Shown here piece after piece: positions 1 to 6,288 of a stretch of DNA of 6,617 nucleotides. Each line of letters begins with the position of its first letter. Position 1 is the first letter of the stretch. Source of the stretch: an uncultured bacterium (GTDB taxonomy: Bacteria; Pseudomonadota; Gammaproteobacteria; Burkholderiales; Burkholderiaceae_D); NCBI GenBank assembly GCA_903872555.1, contig CAIQLE010000377.1, positions 1-6,617 of the forward strand, given 5' to 3'. The notes beneath the pieces were generated by a model. That model was not told the DNA's origin and did not search any database. It saw nothing but the letters and a program-made list of their open reading frames with translations. The translations under genes were made by a program, and so were the position numbers.

Positions 1-563
1 GTCATCTGCCACTGAAGCTGAATATGGCAGGTGTGATTCCCCCGATTTTTGCTTCATCGATCATCTTGTTCCCGGCAACGATTACGAGCTGGTTTACTTC
101 AGGTGATACAAACAGTGGTGTGGTTCGGTTTTTAAAAGATTTAGCGGCATCGCTGGCTCCTGGTGAGCCTGTGCATGCCCTGTTGTATGCAACTGCAATT
201 ATCTTCTTCTGCTTTTTCTATACTGCGCTGGTATTCAACAGCAAGGAAACAGCAGATAACCTGAAGAAGAGCGGCGCGTTTGTGCCGGGAATTCGTCCAG
301 GTGAGCAGACTGCGCGTTATATCGACCGCATCCTGACCCGCCTGACTTTGGCCGGCGCTGTGTACATCACACTGATTTGCCTGTTGCCTGAGTTCCTGAT
401 TGCGCGCTGGAATGTGCCATTTTATTTTGGTGGCACTTCACTGCTGATTATTGTGGTTGTGACCATGGATTTCATGGCGCAGGTACAGAATTATGTGATG
501 TCGCAGCAGTATGAGTCGCTGCTTCGTAAGGCTAATTTCAAGGGCGGCATGCCGACCCGTTAA
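1..563 (+). CDS. secY: SecY, protein translocase channel subunit (C-terminal part, 5' end cut by window)
   Basis: SecY forms the protein-conducting channel of the SecYEG translocon in the inner membrane, passing unfolded preproteins from SecA and inserting membrane proteins with ribosomes. The reading frame is open from the window edge (first full codon at position 3) and gives 186 residues, roughly the last 40% of a usual SecY of about 440 residues. The fragment opens with [19 protein letters not shown], a very conserved stretch leading into TM7. Four hydrophobic segments follow, matching TM7 to TM10. Between TM8 and TM9 lies the large cytoplasmic loop with the motif [13 protein letters not shown], whose arginine contacts SecA and ribosomes in characterised SecY. 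The tail [12 protein letters not shown] is typical. The ATG at 24 is internal, not the true start. It is the last gene but one of the spc cluster, 21 nt before infA. Identification is secure. Confidence 0.98.
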   Translation, partial: HLPLKLNMAGVIPPIFASSIILFPATITSWFTSGDTNSGVVRFLKDLAASLAPGEPVHALLYATAIIFFCFFYTALVFNSKETADNLKKSGAFVPGIRPGEQTARYIDRILTRLTLAGAVYITLICLLPEFLIARWNVPFYFGGTSLLIIVVVTMDFMAQVQNYVMSQQYESLLRKANFKGGMPTR

Positions 564-584
564 GAAAGAGAACAAACGCTATTT

Positions 585-803
585 ATGTCCAAGGATGACG
601 TTATTCAGATGCAAGGCGAGATTCTTGAAAATCTCCCAAATGCCACCTTCAGGGTCAAGCTGGAAAACGGTCACATTGTGTTGGGACATATTTCGGGAAA
701 GATGCGCATGAACTACATACGCATACTTCCGGGTGACAAGGTGACAGTAGAACTGACACCGTATGATTTAAGCAGGGCGCGGATAGTTTTCCGCACCAAG
801 TAA
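585..803 (+). CDS. infA: Translation initiation factor IF-1
   Basis: IF1 binds the A site of the 30S subunit during initiation, working with IF2 and IF3 to place fMet-tRNA in the P site. The 72-residue product has the family's exact usual length and is a single OB-fold (S1-type) domain. Conserved blocks include [20 protein letters not shown] and [20 protein letters not shown], with the basic C-terminus FRTK. The ATG at 585 gives the standard N-terminus [12 protein letters not shown]. Only a purine-rich run (AAGAAAGAG, 562-570), rather far upstream, could serve as a Shine-Dalgarno, so translational coupling to secY 21 nt upstream may help. Its place between secY and rpmJ is usual for betaproteobacteria and differs from E. 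coli, where infA lies elsewhere. Identification is secure. Confidence 0.98.
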   Translation: MSKDDVIQMQGEILENLPNATFRVKLENGHIVLGHISGKMRMNYIRILPGDKVTVELTPYDLSRARIVFRTK

Positions 804-840
804 ATAAAGTAATTAAAAGACTGAAAGAAAGAGGGCCACC

Positions 841-954
841 ATGAAAGTGCTCGCATCAGTAAAGCGGATCTGCCGCAACTGCAAGATCATCAAGCGCAAG
901 GGCGTTGTTCGAGTTATTTGCATCGAGCCGCGTCATAAGCAGCGCCAGGGTTAA
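841..954 (+). CDS. rpmJ: 50S ribosomal protein L36, zinc-ribbon (C+) form
   Basis: This 37-residue protein begins [15 protein letters not shown] and ends with [10 protein letters not shown]36 is the smallest large-subunit protein and stabilises 23S rRNA packing near the base of the L7/L12 stalk. Four zinc ligands are visible as Cys11-X2-Cys14-X12-Cys27-X4-His32, so this is the zinc-binding form; many bacteria keep a zinc-free paralogue for zinc starvation, but none is in this window. It is rich in Lys and Arg, as expected for an rRNA-binding protein. The start is supported by GAGGG at 831-835, 5 nt before the ATG. It lies 37 nt after infA and 27 nt before rpsM, at the spc/alpha operon junction, and is easily missed because of its size. 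Confidence 0.97.
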   Translation: MKVLASVKRICRNCKIIKRKGVVRVICIEPRHKQRQG

Positions 955-981
955 TTAAAGTTATTGATCGAGGAATAACGA

Positions 982-1347
982 ATGGCACGTATTGCAGGGG
1001 TTAATATCCCCAACCATCAGCACACCGTGATCGGCTTAACAGCAATCTACGGCATAGGTCGTCCGCGCTCAGAAGTCATTTGCGCAACCGCCGGTGTTCC
1101 GACCACGAAAAAGGTCAAGGATCTCGACGACAACGAGCTTGAAAAGCTGCGCGAAGAAATCGGCAAGTTTATTGTCGAAGGCGATCTGCGTCGTGAGCTG
1201 TCGATGAACATCAAGCGTTTGATGGATCTCGGCTGCTATCGCGGCATGCGTCATCGCAGAGGTTTGCCGCTGCGTGGCCAGCGTACCCGTACCAACGCAC
1301 GTACCCGTAAGGGTCCGCGCAAAGCAGCGCAATCGCTGAAGAAGTAA
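982..1347 (+). CDS. rpsM: 30S ribosomal protein S13
   Basis: S13 sits in the head of the 30S subunit, binds 16S rRNA, contacts 50S proteins in the intersubunit bridges and touches P-site tRNA through its basic tail. The 121-residue product is of normal length. It starts [20 protein letters not shown], has the helix-rich middle with [16 protein letters not shown], and carries the signature [20 protein letters not shown] followed by [17 protein letters not shown], the tRNA-contacting tail. A good Shine-Dalgarno (GAGGA, 970-974) lies 7 nt before the ATG. It is the first gene of the classical alpha operon. In E. coli, S4 represses this operon by binding a pseudoknot at the rpsM start; the 27-nt gap here gives too little to claim the same structure. 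Confidence 0.98.
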   Translation: MARIAGVNIPNHQHTVIGLTAIYGIGRPRSEVICATAGVPTTKKVKDLDDNELEKLREEIGKFIVEGDLRRELSMNIKRLMDLGCYRGMRHRRGLPLRGQRTRTNARTRKGPRKAAQSLKK

Positions 1348-1373
1348 TCCTGTAGCGGATCAAGGAAACCATC

Positions 1374-1778
1374 ATGGCAAAAGCACCGATTAACGCCGCC
1401 TCAGAGCGCGTGCGTAAGATGGTTAAGAAGAATGTCGCAGAAGGTATTGCACACATTCACGCTTCTTTCAACAACACTATCATCACGATCACCGATCGTC
1501 AGGGCAATGCTCTGTCGTGGGCGACTTCGGGTGGTGCTGGCTTTAAGGGTTCGCGTAAATCGACCCCATTCGCAGCTCAGGTCGCAGCAGAAGCTGCCGG
1601 CAAAGTAGCTGTTGAGTGTGGCGTGAAGAATCTGGAAGTTCGCATCAAGGGTCCAGGTCCAGGCCGTGAATCAGCAGTGCGTGCTCTGAATAATCTTGGC
1701 ATCAAGATCACTCAGATCCAGGACGTAACACCAGTGCCACACAATGGCTGCCGTCCTCCTAAGCGCCGTCGTATCTGA
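1374..1778 (+). CDS. rpsK: 30S ribosomal protein S11
   Basis: S11 lies on the platform of the 30S subunit beside S6, S18 and S21, next to the mRNA exit path and the Shine-Dalgarno helix. The 134-residue protein has the core blocks [40 protein letters not shown] and [18 protein letters not shown], and the invariant end [15 protein letters not shown]. It is about five residues longer than the E. coli protein, the excess being in the variable N-terminus; this length fits Burkholderiales. AAGGA at 1362-1366 sits 7 nt before the ATG. The gene follows rpsM by 26 nt and is followed by a 139-nt gap holding a terminator-like hairpin. Identification is secure. Confidence 0.98.
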   Translation: MAKAPINAASERVRKMVKKNVAEGIAHIHASFNNTIITITDRQGNALSWATSGGAGFKGSRKSTPFAAQVAAEAAGKVAVECGVKNLEVRIKGPGPGRESAVRALNNLGIKITQIQDVTPVPHNGCRPPKRRRI

Positions 1779-1806
1779 TCTGAAGTATTCGCAGTATCCG
1801 CAGGTG

Positions 1807-1832
1807 ACCCGCCGCTCTCGGCGGGTTTTGTT
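1807..1832 (+). terminator. Terminator-like hairpin between rpsK and rpsD (possible attenuator)
   Basis: ACCCGCCG (1807-1814) pairs perfectly with CGGCGGGT (1819-1826) around a CTCT loop. It is followed by TTTGTT, so the RNA would be an 8-bp GC-rich stem with a U-rich tail, the shape of a Rho-independent terminator. It sits 28 nt after the rpsK stop and about 90 nt before the rpsD start. Since no convincing promoter is visible between the hairpin and rpsD, complete termination would starve rpsD, rpoA and rplQ. Partial termination or an mRNA-processing role is therefore more likely (inference). Confidence 0.7.
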
Positions 1833-1904
1833 CTGAAGACCACCGTTTGGTAGCGTTCATACCAGACTAGCGCTTGGCAGCTTTGCTGTCGGGGCGTCAT
1901 TAAC

Positions 1905-1910
1905 TAAGGA
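1905..1910 (+). promoter_or_regulatory. Shine-Dalgarno that fixes the GTG start of rpsD
   Basis: TAAGGA lies 7 nt before the GTG at 1918. The spacing is ideal, and the GTG gives the expected N-terminus MARYIGPK. There is no ATG nearby that would restore this conserved start, so the GTG is chosen. Confidence 0.85.
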
Positions 1911-1917
1911 AATTAAC

Positions 1918-2541
1918 GTGGCACGTTATATCGGACCTAAAGCAAAACTTTCCCGCCGTGAAGGCACGGACCTGTTCCTGAAGAGCGCACGTCGCTCACT
2001 GGATTCCAAGTGCAAACTGGATTCCAAGCCAGGTCAGCATGGTCGTACCTCCGGTGCTCGTACCTCGGACTACGGTAATCAGCTGCGTGAAAAGCAGAAG
2101 GTCAAGCGTATGTACGGCGTACTCGAGCGTCAGTTCCGTCGTTACTTCGCTGAAGCAGATCGTCGCAAGGGCAACACTGGCGAAACTCTGCTGAAACTGC
2201 TGGAAGCACGTCTGGACAATGTTGTCTATCGTATGGGCTTTGCATCTACCCGCGCTGAAGCGCGTCAGCTGGTTTCGCACAAAGCCATCGTCATCAATGG
2301 CAATGTGGTGAACATTCCTTCGTATCAGGTCAAAGTAGGTGAGATCGTCGCTATTCGCGAAAAAGCGAAGAAGCAAGTGCGTATCGCCGAAGCTCTGTCA
2401 CTGGCAGAGCAATCCGGATTCCCAATGTGGGTATCCGTCGATGCGAAAAAGATGGAAGGCTCCCTCAAGAGCTGGCCTGATCGTTCTGACTTCAATCAGG
2501 AAGTCAACGAATCACTGATCGTCGAACTCTATTCACGTTAA
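1918..2541 (+). CDS. rpsD: 30S ribosomal protein S4 (zinc-free form, GTG start)
   Basis: S4 is a primary 16S rRNA-binding protein that nucleates 30S assembly, lines the mRNA entry channel and affects decoding accuracy; in E. coli it also represses translation of the alpha operon. The 207-residue product starts [20 protein letters not shown], contains [20 protein letters not shown], and has the S4 RNA-binding domain at about residues 97-160, including [20 protein letters not shown] and [12 protein letters not shown]. It ends INE/VNE-like at [11 protein letters not shown]. Residue 9 is Ala, and only Cys32 of the N-terminal zinc motif is present, so this is the zinc-free (C-) form, as in E. coli. 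It starts with GTG behind a clear Shine-Dalgarno. It stands apart from rpsK by 139 nt and from rpoA by 93 nt, unlike the tight spacing upstream. Confidence 0.98.
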   Translation: MARYIGPKAKLSRREGTDLFLKSARRSLDSKCKLDSKPGQHGRTSGARTSDYGNQLREKQKVKRMYGVLERQFRRYFAEADRRKGNTGETLLKLLEARLDNVVYRMGFASTRAEARQLVSHKAIVINGNVVNIPSYQVKVGEIVAIREKAKKQVRIAEALSLAEQSGFPMWVSVDAKKMEGSLKSWPDRSDFNQEVNESLIVELYSR

Positions 2542-2550
2542 TTTTCCCGG

Positions 2551-2580
2551 ACACTGACTGCTTTGCGGTCAGTGTATTTC
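2551..2580 (+). other. Hairpin between rpsD and rpoA
   Basis: ACACTGAC (2551-2558) is perfectly complementary to GTCAGTGT (2568-2575). The interior TGC-TTT-GCG can extend the stem to about 11 bp by a G.U pair and two G:C pairs, leaving a TTT loop. The tail after it is only ATTTCG, a poor U-tract, so it is a weak terminator candidate. A role in RNA processing, stability or attenuation ahead of rpoA is possible. What is seen is the inverted repeat; the function is inferred. Confidence 0.55.
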
Positions 2581-2634
2581 GATATGCCATCAGCCTTATC
2601 GGTGTAATGAGCCGAGGGTATTGAAAGGACATTC

Positions 2635-3612
2635 ATGCAAAGCAATCTGTTAAAACCACGCATCATTGAAGTTGAGCCACTGGGACTCGGTCACGCTAAA
2701 GTCGTGATGGAGCCTTTTGAGCGCGGCTATGGCCACACACTGGGCAACGCGCTGCGTCGCGTCCTGCTGTCCTCCATGGTGGGCTATGCGCCGACTGAAG
2801 TGACAATCGCTGGTGTTGTACACGAATACTCCTCGCTGGATGGCGTGCAGGAAGACGTAGTCGATATTCTGCTGAACCTCAAGGGCGTGGTATTCAAGCT
2901 CAACAATCGTGACGAAGTCACCCTGACCCTGAAAAAAGAAGGCGAAGGCCCAGTGCTGGCATCGGATATCGATCTGCCGCATGACGTTGAACTGATTAAT
3001 CCGCATCACGTGATCGCTCACCTCACTCCCGGCGGTAAGCTGGACATGCAGGTCAAGGTTGAAAAAGGCCGTGGCTACGTGCCGGGCAATGTACGTCGTC
3101 TGGCTGAAGATGCGAACAAGACCATCGGCCGTATTATCCTGGACGCTTCATTCTCACCTGTGCGTCGTGTTTCATACACCGTTGAATCGGCTCGTGTTGA
3201 ACAGCGTACCGACCTTGACAAACTGGTGATCAACATCGAAACCAATGGCGTGATCACACCTGAAGAAGCGATTCGTCAGTCTGCTCGCGTACTGGTAGAT
3301 CAGCTGAATGTATTTGCCGCACTTGAAGGTACTGAAGCTGCTGCTGAAGCTCCATCGCGCGCACCGACGGTTGATCCTATCCTGTTGCGTCCGGTCGATG
3401 ATCTGGAACTCACAGTTCGTTCAGCAAACTGCCTCAAAGCAGAAAATATTTACTACATTGGCGATCTGATTCAGCGCAGTGAAAATGAGCTGTTGAAGAC
3501 ACCGAATCTGGGCCGTAAATCACTCAACGAGATCAAGGAAGTTCTTGCCTCGCGTGGCCTGACCCTGGGCATGAAACTGGAGAACTGGCCACCAGCCGGT
3601 CTCGAGAAGTAA
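2635..3612 (+). CDS. rpoA: DNA-directed RNA polymerase subunit alpha
   Basis: The alpha dimer is the scaffold on which beta and beta' assemble, and its C-terminal domain binds UP elements and activators. The 325-residue product has the usual length. The N-terminal domain (about 1-230) contains the dimerisation helix [17 protein letters not shown] (31-47), where Arg42 matches the assembly-critical Arg45 of E. coli. A flexible Ala/Glu-rich linker (about 231-245) leads to the C-terminal domain (about 246-325) with [14 protein letters not shown]. Arg262 in it matches E. coli Arg265, the key DNA-contacting residue, and the second helix-hairpin-helix [19 protein letters not shown] is intact. AAGGA at 2625-2629 lies 5 nt before the ATG. 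Its place between rpsD and rplQ is the canonical alpha operon order. Nothing in it is unusual. Confidence 0.99.
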   Translation: MQSNLLKPRIIEVEPLGLGHAKVVMEPFERGYGHTLGNALRRVLLSSMVGYAPTEVTIAGVVHEYSSLDGVQEDVVDILLNLKGVVFKLNNRDEVTLTLKKEGEGPVLASDIDLPHDVELINPHHVIAHLTPGGKLDMQVKVEKGRGYVPGNVRRLAEDANKTIGRIILDASFSPVRRVSYTVESARVEQRTDLDKLVINIETNGVITPEEAIRQSARVLVDQLNVFAALEGTEAAAEAPSRAPTVDPILLRPVDDLELTVRSANCLKAENIYYIGDLIQRSENELLKTPNLGRKSLNEIKEVLASRGLTLGMKLENWPPAGLEK

Positions 3613-3716
3613 TTTACCCTTATTGACTTAATATTTACCGGCCCGCGCCTGCCCTCTGAAAAGAATCTAGAAGGCCGGCGATAGAAGAGCTGGAATCAAA
3701 CTGAAAAGGAACTACC

Positions 3717-4112
3717 ATGCGTCACCGTCACGGACTCCGTAAACTGAATCGTACTTCGTCGCATCGTCTGGCGATGCTGCGCAACATGACCGTTTCACTG
3801 CTGCGTCACGAAGCCATCAAGACTACACTGCCAAAAGCCAAAGAACTGCGTCGTGTGGTTGAGCCTATGCTCACGCTCGGTAAAAACGATACGCTTGCAA
3901 ACAAGCGTCTGGCGTTCAATCGTCTGCGCGATCGCGAAATCGTTGGCAAGCTGTTCTCAGTGTTGGGCCCACGTTACGCAAACCGCAATGGTGGTTATCT
4001 GCGTATTCTGAAAATGGGTTTCCGCGTAGGTGACAATGCCCCTATGGCCTTTGTTGAGCTGGTCGATCGTCCGGATCACACAGAAGCGGTAGAAGACAAC
4101 AGCGGCGAGTAA
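3717..4112 (+). CDS. rplQ: 50S ribosomal protein L17
   Basis: L17 binds 23S rRNA near the peptide exit tunnel surface of the 50S subunit. The 131-residue product starts [20 protein letters not shown], continues with [20 protein letters not shown], and has the conserved [20 protein letters not shown] block near the end, followed by a short acidic tail. It is a few residues longer than the E. coli protein, all of it in the C-terminal tail, as is normal in betaproteobacteria. AAGGA at 3706-3710 lies 6 nt before the ATG. It is the last gene of the alpha operon, 104 nt after rpoA, and is followed by a strong terminator. Confidence 0.98.
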   Translation: MRHRHGLRKLNRTSSHRLAMLRNMTVSLLRHEAIKTTLPKAKELRRVVEPMLTLGKNDTLANKRLAFNRLRDREIVGKLFSVLGPRYANRNGGYLRILKMGFRVGDNAPMAFVELVDRPDHTEAVEDNSGE

Positions 4113-4130
4113 ATCTCCGCCAAGCAGAAT

Positions 4131-4163
4131 AAAAGCCAGGCTAGCCTGGCTTTTGTCATTTTT
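4131..4163 (+). terminator. Rho-independent terminator after rplQ
   Basis: AAAAGCCAGG (4131-4140) and CCTGGCTTTT (4145-4154) form a perfect 10-bp inverted repeat around a CTAG loop. The tail TTTTGTCATTTTT provides a broken U-tract. A6-like symmetry of A-run and T-run means it could act in both directions, but no gene on the opposite strand needs it. It lies 18 nt after the rplQ stop and marks the end of the spc/alpha ribosomal cluster. Confidence 0.9.
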
Positions 4164-4182
4164 GGGGCCAGAAATTTATGTA
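4153..4182 (+). promoter_or_regulatory. Weak candidate sigma-70 promoter for the nodI-type operon
   Basis: TTGTCA (4153-4158) matches five of six bases of the -35 consensus and is followed after 18 nt by TATGTA (4177-4182), which matches only three of six at -10. It overlaps the tail of the rplQ terminator. Some promoter is expected here, because the terminator separates the transporter genes from the ribosomal cluster, but this exact site is a guess by eye. Confidence 0.2.
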
Positions 4183-4233
4183 AACAGTGAGCTTGTGGCA
4201 AGATCACACAAAACTTCAAATTAAAAAACTCAC

Positions 4234-5154
4234 ATGTCCATACTAACGGTTCAAGACCTGCATAAGTCGTATGGTGACGGTGACAGCCGGCACAGCGTCA
4301 TACGCGGGCTTAGCTTTTCGCTGAAACGTGGTGAATGCTATGGCCTGCTGGGGCCGAATGGCGCAGGCAAGACTACGACGCTGAAACTCTGCCTGGGACT
4401 GACTGTGGCCGACAGTGGCAGCATTAGTCTGGCAGGCTATGCCATACCAGAGCAGGCGCGCTTGGCCCGCATGCGCATCGGTGTCGTGCCCCAAATCGAC
4501 AGCCTCGATCCTGACTTCAGTGTGGAAGAAAATCTGCTGGTCTATGGCCGTTACTTCGGCATGTCACATGCTGAACTTTTGGCGAGGCTGGACTGGTTAC
4601 TCGAATTTTCCAGCCTTACAGCGAAACGAACAGCGCGTATAGGCGAGCTTTCAGGAGGAATGAAACGCCGTCTCACGCTGGCACGTGCGTTGGTGAATGA
4701 TCCTGACCTGATCTTCATGGATGAACCCACGACAGGACTTGATCCACAAGCCCGACATATGATCTGGGAACGCTTGAAGACCTTGCTGGCAGCAGGCAAG
4801 ACCATCTTGCTGACGACGCATTTCATGGATGAAGCCGAGCGTCTGTGTAACCGACTCGCTGTCATCGATCACGGCAAAATGATCGCCGAAGGTGAGCCGC
4901 ATGAACTGATAGCCCGCCATATAGAGTCACAAGTCGTCGAGGTGTATGGTGACAAGGCAGTAGCATGGTCTGAGGGCGTAACTGATCTGGCCGATCGTTT
5001 CGAGCGCAGTGGCGAAACCGTGTTTTGTTATACCCATCATCCCGATTTGCTCTTGCAAAATCTCGCAGGTATGACGGGGCTGCGCTATCTTCACCGGCCG
5101 GCAAATTTAGAAGATTTGTTCCTGAAGCTTACTGGCCGCGAAATGCGAGATTAG
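4234..5154 (+). CDS. nodI: ABC exporter ATP-binding protein, NodI family
   Basis: This is the cytoplasmic ATPase of an ABC-2 type exporter, expected to drive the permease encoded just downstream. The 306-residue protein has all nucleotide-binding motifs: Walker [10 protein letters not shown] (40-48), Q-loop Gln87, signature LSGGM (139-143), Walker B LIFMDEP (159-165, catalytic Glu164), D-loop GLD (168-170) and H-loop His196. The end [19 protein letters not shown] is characteristic of NodI proteins, as is the overall length. In rhizobia NodI and NodJ export lipochitooligosaccharide Nod factors, but close homologues occur in many Burkholderiales that do not nodulate, so the substrate here is unknown. 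No other nod gene and no nod box is visible. The ATG at 4234 has no recognisable Shine-Dalgarno, only an A-rich leader. The gene is separated from rplQ by a terminator. The family call is strong; the symbol names the family, not a nodulation role. Confidence 0.9.
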   Translation: MSILTVQDLHKSYGDGDSRHSVIRGLSFSLKRGECYGLLGPNGAGKTTTLKLCLGLTVADSGSISLAGYAIPEQARLARMRIGVVPQIDSLDPDFSVEENLLVYGRYFGMSHAELLARLDWLLEFSSLTAKRTARIGELSGGMKRRLTLARALVNDPDLIFMDEPTTGLDPQARHMIWERLKTLLAAGKTILLTTHFMDEAERLCNRLAVIDHGKMIAEGEPHELIARHIESQVVEVYGDKAVAWSEGVTDLADRFERSGETVFCYTHHPDLLLQNLAGMTGLRYLHRPANLEDLFLKLTGREMRD

Positions 5155-5155
5155 G
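5151..5155 (+). promoter_or_regulatory. Partial Shine-Dalgarno that bears on the nodJ start
   Basis: TTAGG overlaps the nodI stop codon. It is 1 nt before the first ATG (5157) but 7 nt before the second in-frame ATG (5163). Spacing therefore favours 5163, which would shorten the permease by two residues. The choice cannot be settled from the sequence alone. Confidence 0.35.
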
Positions 5156-5156
5156 C

Positions 5157-5948
5157 ATGAACATGAATACACTGATTTATCGTCCTCCCGGCTTCAGTCT
5201 AAGATTCATACCCGTCTGGCGTCGCAATCTGCTGGTGTGGCGCAAACTCGCCGTGGCCAGCGTCATAGGCAATATCGCTGAACCGTTGATCACGCTAGTG
5301 GCCTTTGGCTATGGTCTGGGCAGCATGCTGCAAAATATCAATGGGATACCGTATATAGAATTTCTGGCCAGCGGTTCTATCTGTTTGTCAGTGATGATGG
5401 CTTCCTCTTTTGAGGCACTGTACTCAGCATTTTCACGCATGCACGTGCAAAAAACCTGGGAATCTCTGCTCAATACGCCACTGGAGTTAGATGACATCGT
5501 ACTGGCTGAAATGCTCTGGGCTGCTAGCAAATCCATGATCTCTGGGCTAGCGATATTGCTTGTATTGTTCGGCTTGGGCATAGGTCTGCATACAAGCACT
5601 CTGCTGGTGCCCCCATTGTTATTCTTAATAGGTATGTGCTTCGCTTCCATCGCATTGATCGTGAATGCGATTGCCAAAGCTTATGACTTTTTTACGTACT
5701 ACTTCACGCTGATATTGACGCCTATGACCTTCCTGTCAGGCGTTTATTATCCTGTGACGCAAATGCCAGCCTGGCTGCAAGCGATCGCAGAATATTTGCC
5801 ACTGAGCGCAGCGGTAAATCTGGTGCGTCCCTTGTTGCTAGGCCAATATCCAGAACATCCGCTGAGGAATGTCATGCTGTTGACATCGTATTGCGTACTG
5901 GCGTTTTATCTGGCAACGGCGCTGACGCGTCGACGACTGCTGAAGTGA
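5157..5948 (+). CDS. nodJ: ABC-2 type exporter permease, NodJ family
   Basis: This is the inner-membrane partner of the upstream NodI-type ATPase. The frame is open from 5025, but that would overlap nodI by 130 nt. The ATG at 5157, 2 nt after the nodI stop, gives a 263-residue protein, the usual NodJ length; an ATG at 5163 is an alternative. About six hydrophobic segments are visible (near residues 34-56, 67-86, 118-140, 147-172, 178-198 and 238-256). The ABC-2 permease signature is clear in FLSGVYYPVTQMPAWLQAI and the following PLSAAVNLVRPLLLG (192-229). The segment MHVQKTWESLLNTPLELDDI (95-114) is the conserved cytoplasmic coupling region of this family. Two-gene organisation with nodI is typical of these exporters. 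Substrate is unknown; lipid-linked or lipo-oligosaccharide cargo would be the family-based guess. cutA starts 7 nt after it. Confidence 0.9.
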   Translation: MNMNTLIYRPPGFSLRFIPVWRRNLLVWRKLAVASVIGNIAEPLITLVAFGYGLGSMLQNINGIPYIEFLASGSICLSVMMASSFEALYSAFSRMHVQKTWESLLNTPLELDDIVLAEMLWAASKSMISGLAILLVLFGLGIGLHTSTLLVPPLLFLIGMCFASIALIVNAIAKAYDFFTYYFTLILTPMTFLSGVYYPVTQMPAWLQAIAEYLPLSAAVNLVRPLLLGQYPEHPLRNVMLLTSYCVLAFYLATALTRRRLLK

Positions 5949-5955
5949 GAATAGT

Positions 5956-6288
5956 ATGGAACAAATACTGTTGGTAATGACAAACCTGCCTGATCTGGCG
6001 ACTGCGCAAACCATGGCGCGTACCTTGATCGGAGCAAAGCTAGCGGCCTGCGTCAATATTCTGCCGGGTGTACATTCTATTTATCGCTGGCAGGGTCAAA
6101 TAGAAGAGAGTCACGAAACCAGTTTGGTGATCAAGACCACAAAATTACATTATGCGCAGGTACAGCAAGCCATACTCGCTGGCCATCCCTACGAGCTGCC
6201 GGAAATAATTGCATGGCCACTGACAGAAGGACACGCTCCTTATCTGCATTGGATAATCAAGGAAATTGCACAGGATGGTTATGCTTAA
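5956..6288 (+). CDS. cutA: Divalent-cation tolerance protein CutA (CutA1 family)
   Basis: CutA1 proteins are small, very stable trimers with a ferredoxin-like fold related to PII signalling proteins. In E. coli the cutA locus was linked to copper tolerance, but the molecular role is still unclear. The 110-residue product fits the family length. Conserved features are ARTLIGAKLAACVNILPGV (21-39) with Cys32, the strand SIYRWQGQIEES (41-52), LVIKTT (57-62) and HPYELPEI (77-84). There is only a weak Shine-Dalgarno (GAGAA near 5947-5951), so coupling to nodJ, which ends 7 nt upstream, is likely. The 3' end overlaps dsbD by 8 nt. In E. coli cutA is likewise next to dsbD (dipZ), so the pairing is conserved. 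Confidence 0.95.
   Translation: MEQILLVMTNLPDLATAQTMARTLIGAKLAACVNILPGVHSIYRWQGQIEESHETSLVIKTTKLHYAQVQQAILAGHPYELPEIIAWPLTEGHAPYLHWIIKEIAQDGYA
6272..6275 (+). promoter_or_regulatory. Shine-Dalgarno that favours the dsbD start at 6281
   Basis: AGGA, inside the end of cutA, lies 5 nt before the ATG at 6281. The other in-frame ATG at 6275 overlaps this motif and would instead depend on AAGGA at 6259-6263, 11 nt away. The later start is preferred, though both are possible. Confidence 0.5.

Noticed and set aside
511..711. Open frame across the secY-infA junction, and the many antisense frames
   Set aside because: They overlap secure conserved genes in other frames, resemble no family I know and lack their own signals, so they are shadows.
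955..981. S4-binding pseudoknot at the rpsM leader, as in E. coli
   Set aside because: Only 27 nt lie between rpmJ and rpsM, and I could not recognise the E. coli-type pairing by eye.
1874..1905. Possible promoter TTGGCA upstream of rpsD
   Set aside because: The -35 match is good, but no -10 hexamer of more than three matching bases occurs at a normal spacing.
3623..3651. Promoter-like TTGACT after rpoA, near TAATAT
   Set aside because: The -35-like and -10-like hexamers overlap instead of being 16-18 nt apart, and no suitable -10 follows TTGACT at the right distance.
3638..3678. Inverted repeat CCGGCC...GGCCGG in the rpoA-rplQ gap
   Set aside because: Only 6 bp pair, across a 29-nt loop, with no U-tract and no extension of the stem. 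Each half is also self-complementary, so the match is likely chance.
4164..4233. Nod box upstream of the NodI-type gene
   Set aside because: The spaced ATC/GAT pattern expected for a NodD site is absent from this gap.
5025..5156. Longer N-terminus for the permease, starting at 5025
   Set aside because: It would overlap nodI by 130 nt, and the extra 44 residues are not hydrophobic or NodJ-like. The start at 5157 or 5163 gives the normal family length.
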